Positions 1 to 7,963 of a DNA stretch of 26,193 nucleotides are shown in pieces. Position 1 is the first letter of the stretch. Each line of letters starts with the position of its first letter. The position numbers and the translations under genes are program-made. The notes below the pieces were generated by a model, which did not search any database, was not told the DNA's origin, and was given only the letters and a program-made list of their open reading frames with translations. Location of the stretch: positions 187,397-213,589 of the forward strand of contig NW_005434558.1 in the NCBI RefSeq assembly GCF_000315625.1. Reading direction: 5' to 3'. This stretch comes from Guillardia theta CCMP2712. Taxonomy: Eukaryota; Cryptophyceae; Pyrenomonadales; Geminigeraceae.

Positions 1-44
1 GGCTTCATGGCGCTTGCTAGGGTCCTTGAAAGAGGAAATGGAAG

Positions 45-45
<1 letters not shown>

Positions 46-90
<45 letters not shown>

Positions 91-113
91 TCAGGAGCAG
101 CAGCAGAAGCAGA

Positions 114-149
<36 letters not shown>

Positions 150-370
150 GGCAGGGGCAGGGGCAGGTGCAGGTGCAGGTGCAGAGGCAGGTGCAGGTGC
201 AGGTGCAGGAGCAGGAGCAGGGGCAGGAGCAGGAGCAGGAGCAGGGGCAGGGGCAGGTACAGGTGCAGGTGCAGAGGCAGAGGCAGGGGCAGGAGCAGGA
301 GCAGGGGCAGGGGCAGGAGCAGGAGCAGAAGCAGATGCAGGGGCAGGGGCAGGGGCAGGGGCAGGAGCAG
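46..370. repeat. degenerate GCAGGA hexamer array
   Basis: About 320 bases of an imperfect 6-bp repeat: GCAGGA with GCAGGG, GCAGGT and GCAGAA variants. Every frame on both strands stays open here and would give Gly-Ala, Gln-Glu or Leu-Pro polymers. That is a by-product of a 6-bp period, not evidence for a gene. The same hexamer forms a second array near 13490-13680, where it lies in a probable intron. From 371 to 577 nothing else is recognisable. Confidence 0.9.
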
Positions 371-577
371 CTGTCGAGAACCTTGATTGGCCGACGCGTA
401 TGGGCACGCTATGCCAGGCGAGGACGAGGACGATGTGCACAAGGATGAGAAGGAGCAGAGGCAGAGTCCTCAAGGCCGGCAGGCAAACTTGAGGGGGGGA
501 GAGAGGAAATGACATAATTGGCCGTATGATCTCACGCGCACGTCTCTAATCATCAGGACAGGTCGTTGTCAGTCAGC

Positions 578-1124
578 ATGAGCAATCCTTGTGGAGAAGT
601 CTGGGATGAAATCACGTGAGTTGTTTGCTGTGTTATAAGGCCTCATTGGCTGACACGATGTTGTCAGGCAACAAGACGTGCCCAAGGTGGACACCAAGTC
701 TTTCGGTCTCCTCTGCTTCATCTTGAACATCTTTTTCCCGGGCATCGGATCGATCGTAGCCGGGCTCAAGGGAGACAAGACATCCACCATGGTCCCTCGT
801 GCTCTCCTCCCTTGTGCGACCTCTAATCTCCCTTCCTTTCAGATCGTCGGAGTCCTTCAGTTCGTGACCTCCTGGTTCATCCTCGGGTGGATTTGGAGCA
901 TCTGGTGGGGATGGCTCATCTACTCAAAGGCGAGTGACTCTCCATTACAATCTCCTCTGTCCCCTCCTTTCACGAACCCCGACCCTTGCCATGCTGCCCT
1001 ACTGCCCTCGTTTCCCTGTCCCCCCATGCTCGTCCTCCCTGTTCCCTCCTCCCTCTTCCAAGTGCATCTCGCTGACTGTTCCTGTTCTCAGTCTGGCGGC
1101 TTCAGTCCTTTGTCAAACGCCTAA
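578..1124 (+). CDS. SPEC3/Stum-like small two-TM membrane protein
   Basis: Proposed exons 578-615, 668-791, 843-929 and 1092-1124 give 93 residues. Two hydrophobic segments are visible: FGLLCFILNIFFPGIGSIVAG, ending in a PGxGSIxAG turn, and VGVLQFVTSWFILGWIWSIWWG. This resembles the SPEC3/Stum family (small two-TM proteins; Stum acts in mechanosensing neurons of flies), whose hallmarks are N-x4-PG-x-G-x2-x-AG and GW-x-WS-x-x-WG. Introns 1 and 2 are 52 and 51 nt. Intron 1 starts GTGAGT and joins Thr across the boundary. The third intron would be a GC-AG intron (AAG|GCGAGT at 929/930). A GT donor four bases downstream (GTGACT, 934) would give a different C-terminus. The start ATG at 578 is chosen because an in-frame TGA at 651 blocks reading through intron 1. 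Function here is unknown; the family call rests on motif recall. Confidence 0.6.
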
Positions 1125-1316
1125 CACAATGCTGTTTTCTCTTTTTCTGTTCAATAGTCTTCGGTGTTTAGTCTCACACTTGTATGCTAGTATGGATCAA
1201 GCAGTGCGATCTTCTTGAGACGTCCCTTTGCTGCACTTCTTCTCTAGAACGGCGAGCTTGCTTGCGAAGTCCTCGTGACTGCGATGACGTCAGCATCTCG
1301 GGCAAGTCATGCTCCA

Positions 1317-3705
1317 CTAGTACCTCAGATAGCATCCCACAAGCACCCGCCCGCTCCTGGGTGAAATCTCGCTCCTTCCATGCATCACGCGCTTGTTGTC
1401 GATGATGATCAGCTGGCCGGGCTGCACGCAAAGAACATGAGGAGGCGAAGAGAAGCGAACAGTGGAACGAGGTTCAAGCACAAGGCAAAGGGAGGAATCT
1501 GACCATGAGCTTGAGCCATGCCTCGTTGGAAGGGTCGGCAACGATGGAGCAGAGTTGTTGCCAAGCTTTGTAGAATCTCAACACCTGAGGTAGAAAAATT
1601 GAGACAGACAAACAGACGGACAGGGAGAGGGAGGGAGGCAGACAACAAGCAGTACAAGGACGATGAAGAGGGACTCACTTGAGAGGGGGGAAGCCGCATC
1701 ACATCGCGATCCAGGGTGTTGAGGCTGAACCGGATTACATTTCCATCCGCGTCCTGGGGAGCCATTAGCACCATATCTGTCATACCTTCATCCTGCTTAC
1801 CTTCCCGAAGACAGTGTGGTAGCTCACAAGGTGATTCTGACCGGACAAAGTCAGAAGGATGAAGAGCAATGTACTGCCTTCACCTCCTTGTCAGTGTGCT
1901 GGAAGGGGACCGGAGTCTCGCACAGGAAGTTGAAAGAGTCGCTGTCGATTTCCTTCAAGTCTTCAGCGACCTGCAGGCAAGTGACGTGGCGACAAGATGG
2001 CAGAGTGTGCAAACCTTGAACCCATCGACCAGCAGAGTATCTCCTCCATGAAGGTCTGGCTCGAGGCAGTGGAACACCTGAGGAAAAGCGATTGAGCGAC
2101 GCGCCATTGCTGCTCTCACAATTCGCTCACCTGGATACCGGGAGGATCTTGCCAGTAGTTGCCGTCAGTGTGGGCTGGCAGGGCGCATGTGGAGAAAGCA
2201 GAGTCGATATTCTTATTTGCATGTCAGGGGGAGCACGTGCAGTCGAGTGCTGTCAAGGAAACCACACCTTCTTGTCGTCCGCTGGAAGCAGACGAGTCTC
2301 CCAGAAGCCTCCGTAGCTGTTTGTAAGGATTAGAACAACGCACTGTCGAGACTTTCCTCACATAGTGTTCCTGACAGGACCAATCCTTTCGACCACCTTT
2401 TGAGATGTCTCTGTTGCACCAGCCGTTAGCTGAGCAACTTCTTCTCGGGCGAGCCCTTACCTTTGCAGGTGGGTGTGTTTGACACAATAGCCAGACCGAA
2501 TTTCTTGACCTTGCGGAGAAGCTGTAATCAAGTGTAAACAACCATCGAGCAGTCATGATCCGAGTGAATACCTCAAGGACAGCCTTGTCATCTCGCATCA
2601 CCTGCCACAGCTGTAAACAGAAAGCACAGCAGCTGATTCCACTCACCTCCTCGAAAGGCACGGACACGTTAGAAATGTACTTGTTGAGATCATTCCCCCA
2701 CAACCAGGGACGGTTGCGGAGTTGCCGCTTAATCTCCTGAGGGTTTAAGTGTCAGCGATAGGAACGAACATTAGCAACTTAATACATTGTGGTGGGAGTA
2801 ACAGTTGTGCCTTAGCCATTTGGTATCGAACTCAGATACCTTGACCCCATCAACATGTCTTCGCATGAAACGTAAGTAAATTTGTTCGCCTCGGACTCTT
2901 CAACATTCACCTGTTCCAGGTAATCTTGACTTTTCTCCCATTGTCAGTGACCTGCGAAGAGGTCACTTCAATCTTCTTGAAATGAAAAACAAGGTGGCAA
3001 TAAGGCATTGCATTTGCTGCCTAAATGCGTGCAATCGAAAAATAGAATGCACAGACCTCAATAGACTCTGCCGCTATGTCAAGGGGAATCCTGAGATACA
3101 TAATTATCAAAAAAACATGTCCACGGCGAAGAAATTCAAGTCTACTTCGCAGTGTCGACTGTCCTCTGATTGGTGATGGAGGCAGCTGTTCCGTGCGAGT
3201 ACTCGTGATCGCGGAGCCAGATGAAGTGATACTTGGAGTGGTGTCCGTCTTTCCAGACCTGCGATGCACACTTGATCAGCCCTGGAGATTGGGGGCGTCC
3301 ACTGCCTTACCACTTCAAGGGCCCTTTCAGCAATGTCTGTCGTCATGTTCCAGATCACGAATGCATCCGTGTCGTACGACATGCGATCTGCACTGCAAGT
3401 GAGGATGCCTGGCAAAAGTGCCCACGGCATTGCTCACTTTCAACTGATGGAAGTGGGAATCCCCTGTAGTCTGTGAGGCTGAAGTCGAGCGGTGGATACT
3501 CTGCTTTGATCCTCTCCTGGCGTCCGACGCCTCTGGTGATGTTCTTGTACACATCAACAGCAGCAAGTGCTGAAGAATGCTTCTGAGAGCGCGTCGCCTG
3601 ATACAAGTTAGCATCGCGCAAACAACCACGCCAACCATTCCGAACCTGCTCATATTTTGATACGGCAATTCTGCTCACACTGTTGACGGTGGGGTATCTA
3701 TTCAT
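1317..3705 (-). CDS. gamma-butyrobetaine / trimethyllysine hydroxylase-family 2OG-Fe(II) oxygenase
   Basis: Nineteen exons on the minus strand: 3705-3646, 3597-3438, 3336-3311, 3258-3146, 3090-3057, 2975-2911, 2858-2786, 2736-2647, 2610-2572, 2521-2461, 2410-2362, 2316-2268, 2211-2131, 2077-2015, 1970-1884, 1836-1801, 1753-1679, 1584-1504 and 1421-1317. All phases agree, giving 448 residues. The family hydroxylates gamma-butyrobetaine or trimethyllysine in carnitine synthesis, using Fe(II), 2-oxoglutarate and O2. Seen here: an N-terminal beta domain with two WLR motifs (WLRDH near 96-100, WLRHNC near 167-172); the Fe-binding H287-x-D289 (PAHTDGNYW); GGDTLLVDGF near 311; the distal His428 in IIIDNKRVMHGR; and Arg439 for the 2OG carboxylate. 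Tyr258 and Trp262 (YGGFW) and Tyr445 match positions recalled as the aromatic cage of human BBOX1. The Cys triad that binds zinc in human BBOX1 is absent after WLRD. The first about 80 residues are basic and Ser-rich, possibly a mitochondrial leader. A shorter start at 3382 (390 residues) is the alternative. Which substrate it uses cannot be decided. Confidence 0.9.
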
Positions 3706-4790
3706 TCATTTTTCAGAAATGAGGCATGTCGATCTCCAAATACCTTATGCGAGATGAGAAATCTCGGATGTTTCTGGTTATAGCCTGACGGAACATGTTT
3801 GAATCTATTCGGAATTTCCCAGATTGAATGTATGTCTGATGTAAAGGAATATAACAATGGTGTGGCTGGGAGTTAGAATTTGCTCTCGGACTATTGAAAT
3901 AAGTAGATGCCGCTCAAATGTACAAGAAAGATTCGCGCGCTCCAACTGTGGAGTGGTAAAGATGCAACTAAGGTAATTTCCAGCGGATGATGAGGAGCGC
4001 TTGCCAAGTGTCAACGTCGTTGCCCAGCTTCCCTACACCTGAAGGAAGCATTCGACATCAGAAAACATGTTTGGTCCAAGGAATATGAGATCAAGGCATG
4101 GCAGCAGACGTTTGATCACCTGCCATGTGTCCGCGGTCGTCACTTTCTCCCAGAGTTCAGCCGGAAACAGAATAGATGGATGGAAAAATGATCGCCGCCG
4201 TGCGGATTTCTGTAATGAGAAAGTCATTTTCTTGTTGACATGCATCTTGTGTGCTCCATTTCGTGTTGCAATCAGATTTGCTTCATCTCCAATCGTAAGT
4301 AAAGGGATATTAGATTGACAAATCCACAGAGGGTGTGGATTGGTTGAAGGAGTCTAATACGAATCGTACAAGTCATGAGCAACACAACAATCAATTGTGG
4401 CAGCATCTATCAGCGATAAGTGTAACCATCATCGTCATGCCATCAAGGGATGCGACGAATGATGGACTGAACTGCTCGATATATCTCCATATCTCCAGGA
4501 TCCCCTGCAGCCTGCCGCCTCCAAACCCTACACTCCTCTCACTGTCTGATGTCAAGCTTCACACCACCCTTCATCTGCTCCTTGAGACATCTCTCAGTGT
4601 CATTGCTCGCTTCTATTTGCTTCCTCTTCCTCCCTCCCCGTTCTCCCTCCTCCACCTCTGCCTTCCTTTCAGCCATGCCCGACCACCAAGATTCTTTTCT
4701 AAAATGCTTCATCCAAAAATTATTTTTGAACCTCAATGCTTCGAGCTGAAGGATCTAATTTGGAGGCTTTTACAAGATATTTATTTTAAA
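3706..4790. other. no secure gene; one possible minus-strand exon
   Basis: No recognisable gene. One minus-strand stretch may be an exon: after a good acceptor (CTTTCTCATTACAG, about 4226-4213) it reads FPAELWEKVTTADTWQ and then VIKRLLPCLDL, and stops at 4033. It is weakly reminiscent of the start of an F-box region, but the match is too poor to name. 4500-4680 is pyrimidine-rich on the plus strand (CCTCTTCCTCCCTCC type) and otherwise unremarkable. Confidence 0.3.
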
Positions 4791-5690
4791 AAAACGTATT
4801 TATGGTCTTACTAAAACTACTTCTTCGGTACAGTGACCATCAATCAATATTAAATTATAAATCTGGTTCAAACAATTATTCTAAAACGTTTTTGTAAATG
4901 GGAATCAATTGACACCTGGCAGCTCACCAGTACGATGGCCCTCCTGTTTAAAACTATTTTCACAGATTAAAAACACGTGTAGTTTCCTACCCCACCCCTT
5001 TGCAAATTTACCCCACCGCTTGTCCGAAGTTCCATCTACGCCCCTCGGGGTAGTCGAGCCCCCACCCCCTATTTCCCATACCTCACTTGTTGAATCAGTT
5101 TGAGGAGCCCCTCTGAAATCTGTACCCCACCCCCTCGAACCTTCAATCGTCCCTTCCTTACCCCTTGTACTCGACTTGTACTGTGTGCTGCAACACGACC
5201 ACATCGTACCCCTACCTACCCTTTATCATGCCTTCTCGAGATTTCAATTGATATTTCACCACTGAAACGTCAGTGAATCTTGAAATTGTTCCAGGGAAAT
5301 GATTTGGACAAGCTTTGAAATTGTGAAATATTTCAGTGACCCTCCATTGATGAACCACGAGTCTTCCTCAGGAGGTGGGGTCCAGATAAGCCTGCTGGTC
5401 AAAAGTTTTTAAGATTAAAACTGAAAACTGATTTTAAACTAGAACACATCGGCCACCACCATCATTCCCCAATTTACCAATTTTGTGGGAATTTGCGAGG
5501 AGAGCTGAAGGCTCAACAACCTAGGGGGGTAAGGGTAAGTAAACTCTCAATTACACCACTAGTAAAAAGTGATAAAGCCACGCTTATCGGGGCAATGGGT
5601 CGTGTAGATTTGAGCAACCCCCCGGAGGCCGGTTGGTCAGGCCGCCACCCCACATGGTGAAAGTTTGTGGGGGAAGAATTCCGAGGAAAC
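4791..5690. other. AT-rich non-coding block with spaced C-runs and G-runs
   Basis: AT-rich sequence (for example 4780-4900) followed, at 4985-5215, by repeated short C-runs of the type TACCCCACCCC, CCCCACCCCC and ACCCCACCCCC separated by ordinary sequence. From 5375 to 5705 the runs switch to G-runs (GGTGGGG, GGGGGGTAAGGG). No supported coding sequence. Similar spaced runs recur at 17620-18010 and 25005-25075, each time beside a GC-rich island, so this may be one part of a dispersed element. Confidence 0.5.
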
Positions 5691-5694
5691 AGGG

Positions 5695-6260
5695 GGGTGG
5701 GGTCTTGCGTGACTGAGTTACCGGCCGGGCTCGGAACTCGGAAGGCGGCAGGCGGCGTGCGCCGGGGCCTGGACACTGACTGGGCCGAAGTTTACTCAAA
5801 GTTAAGTTAAAAATCAGCCTCGAGGACTATGTCATGAAGCCTTGAAGAGACTACTGTAGAGGAGGCTTGACCCTGACACCGTCGCACAGGCCATCACGTG
5901 ACGGCGACTCGGACTCGGAACTTCGAAAAGCCTGAACTTCTTGAAAGACGGCCGGGGCGGGCCCCCGACAGCGGGAACCAACCGTGAACTGGCAACCCTC
6001 ACCGTAGCGCGGCCTGGACTCAAGTTCCAGATCCGAGTGATTGCCAGTTCGCGCCCGGCGCGCCGGGCAGTCACACTTGTAGTACGCCGTGACCGTGGCT
6101 GAGACGGTGCACACCTTGGCCGCGTGACCCGGTGATCGGACTGACGTCGGAGCCGCTCACCAGGCTGCGGCGAGACCATCCGATCCGCCAGCACTGGGCC
6201 GCCAGCACTGGGCAGCCCGGCAGGACTGTACGGTCGGGCACTTTAGAACCTCAAAAGTCT
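5695..6260. other. GC-rich island A with GACTCGGACTCGG motif
   Basis: A strongly GC-rich block rich in GGCC and CCGG words, standing out from the AT-rich DNA to its left. It contains the 17-mer GGCGACTCGGACTCGGA at 5903-5919, which recurs exactly, on the opposite strand, in another island at 24823-24839. Open frames exist on both strands but none looks like a protein family. It could be a decayed mobile element, a regulatory island or a lineage-specific repeat. Confidence 0.5.
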
Positions 6261-6422
6261 GGGCCAGGCCCTGATATCAGCAACATGCTAGCAGTTTGCT
6301 TGCGATCGGATCTCGGAGCCTTGGACGGGAGCTTCTTCTGTCCCGGTTTTCGTTCTGCGCAGCAACAGCCCAAACGGCGGTCAGCGAGGCCCAGTGAGCT
6401 CTTGGATCTTGCGATCCCCACA

Positions 6423-7013
6423 CTAACCGAGTCCTTCCAGCAGCGGGCCCTGCGCTGTCTTCTCCCTCTTCGCCGCTCGCTCCGCCTCCTTCTCCTGCAC
6501 CAGCCGCACGCTCTCGTCCACCCTGCCACCTGGCTGTCAGGAGACAGCAGCCGGCTGCTGTCAAGACCTCTGCTTCTTGTTGCGAGAGGGATTCACGAGC
6601 AGGGACGAGTTGGCCGCCAGGAACTCTTTGATGTCCTCCACTCCCTTGGTCTGCCACAGCCTGCCGATACTTACACTCAACACTCCTGGTCCGGAGCTTG
6701 AAGAACCTCTCTGCTCTCTCATGCAGTGTGCCCCCGCACTTCATCCCTAGCTTGCTCAGCTCGTCCTTGAGGACATTCAACCCCAGCTCCTCGACCTGCA
6801 CCGCCGGTCACAGGCACCAGCAGCCGACCCTACTGAAGGTCCTTGACCTCCTCTACTGTCTCCGCTGTCTCGATGTTGATGCGTCTTACACTCAGCTTGT
6901 GATCCCATATCCTGCAGACGACGAGAGTCAGTGGAGGCACCGTGCTGATGACTGCTGCTCACATCTGAAATTTTCCGATGAAAGCCGTCCCGGCCTCGTT
7001 CTCAGATCGGAAG
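6423..7013 (-). CDS. SDE2: SDE2-type protein, C-terminal part (LKCGGT domain); 5' end not found
   Basis: Five minus-strand exons with agreeing phases: 7013-6963, 6911-6848, 6795-6707, 6660-6568 and 6522-6423. Introns are 51, 52, 46 and 45 nt. The core reads VEELGLNVLKDELSKLGMKC then GGTLHERAERLWQTKGVEDI. The LG-x3-LK-x2-L-x2-LG-(L/M)-KCGGT-L-x2-RA-x-RL pattern is the SAP-like telomere/SDE2 C-terminal domain, also found in splicing factor SF3a60. SDE2 proteins act in spliceosome function and genome maintenance. A charged tail follows (EKEAERAAKREKTAQGPLLE) and ends at TAG 6423-6425. Reading straight through 6801-6277 without splicing gives a longer frame, but it loses the domain end, so it is rejected. 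Upstream exons, including any ubiquitin-like N-terminus with a GGKGG site, were not found before the divergent gene at 7964. SF3a60 cannot be fully excluded, but the short tail without a zinc finger favours SDE2. Confidence 0.72.
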
Positions 7014-7963
7014 CTTGCGGTTTCAAGTCAGATGTTTCAAAAAGCAGAAGAGCAGCATCAAGTTAGAAACGAGAGAAGATGAAGAGGAAGAGGAAGAGGG
7101 AGATTAAAATGATAACAATGGTGACGACGGTCGTAGTGTAGAGGACGATAAGGAAGAGGAGGAGGAGAGAGAGAAATGGATTATGGTTGTAGTGTGTGGC
7201 AGTGTAAAGGAGGAAGAAGTTATGCAGTGGTGTCCGTTGAGAAGAAGCTGGAAATGGAAAAGTATCAAGAGGATGGAGTGTTTTCACCCCGCAAACTCTG
7301 ATATATGCTCATCCTGCTCTTGTTGTTGATGCAGCCTCCTGAGCAAGATAAATCAGGAAAGCATGAGTGAATGAAACCATGTTTCTGTTGCAGAATCCTT
7401 CTGCGGGCCTGGTTACGCGCTTATCTCCTTGCGCCTTGCTCTCACCCTTCCAGCTCCTAATCCTTTTCTCGCTTCTCTTATCCTTGCTGTTCTCAACTCG
7501 TTTCCTCCTCTTTCTTTGACCTTCCCAACCCTTTCTCTGCCATCACCTCTCCCTCTTGCCTCCTGTTCTCCTTCGTCTTTCCCTTTCCCTTGAATCTGCT
7601 CAGGCATTCGCTGCATCATTCTCATGCTCCTGTTCCTGCTATGCTGCTCCTTGCTTCTTCTTCTGCATCTGCTTGCTTCTGCTTCTCCTTGCTTCTTCTT
7701 CTTCTTGCTTCTTGTTCTTCTTCTTCTTGCTTCTTCTTCTGCTTCTCCTTGCGCTTCTGCTTCTGCTTCTCCTTGCTTCTTCTTCTGCTTCTCCTTGCTT
7801 CTGCTTCTTCTTCTCCTCCTCCTCCTCCTCCCCCTTGCTTCTTCTGCTAGCTTCTTCATTGTTCGCTCACCGTCGCTTCTCATCCATCCTGCATGGGGCG
7901 GACTGGAAAGGGGACTTCACGGGTGGGGTAAATTGAGTGGGTGGGGTACTTTTGGGAGGAGCA
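7014..7963. repeat. low-complexity purine/pyrimidine DNA between divergent genes
   Basis: Between the divergent SDE2-type gene and TMEM97 there is no confirmed exon. 7075-7180 is purine-rich (GAAGAGGAAGAGG type). 7540-7850 is a long pyrimidine tract built on CTT, CTC and TGCTTCT units. The minus strand of the latter can be read as a very basic Arg/Lys/Glu frame of 156 residues (7883-7413). It might be a charged middle exon of the SDE2-type gene, but its composition is fully explained by the repeat. Confidence 0.7.

Noticed and set aside
7-492. Long open frames giving Gly-Ala, Gln-Glu or Leu-Pro polymers
   Set aside because: All frames on both strands are open because of the 6-bp repeat; there is no non-repetitive protein sequence attached.
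6277-6801. Unspliced 174-residue minus-strand protein carrying the LKCGGT motif
   Set aside because: The frame reads through introns. Splicing restores the domain end (ERLWQTKGVEDIKEF) and a sensible charged tail.
7413-7883. Very basic 156-residue minus-strand protein
   Set aside because: Almost entirely Arg/Lys/Glu from a pyrimidine-tract repeat; kept only as a possible charged exon of the SDE2-type gene.
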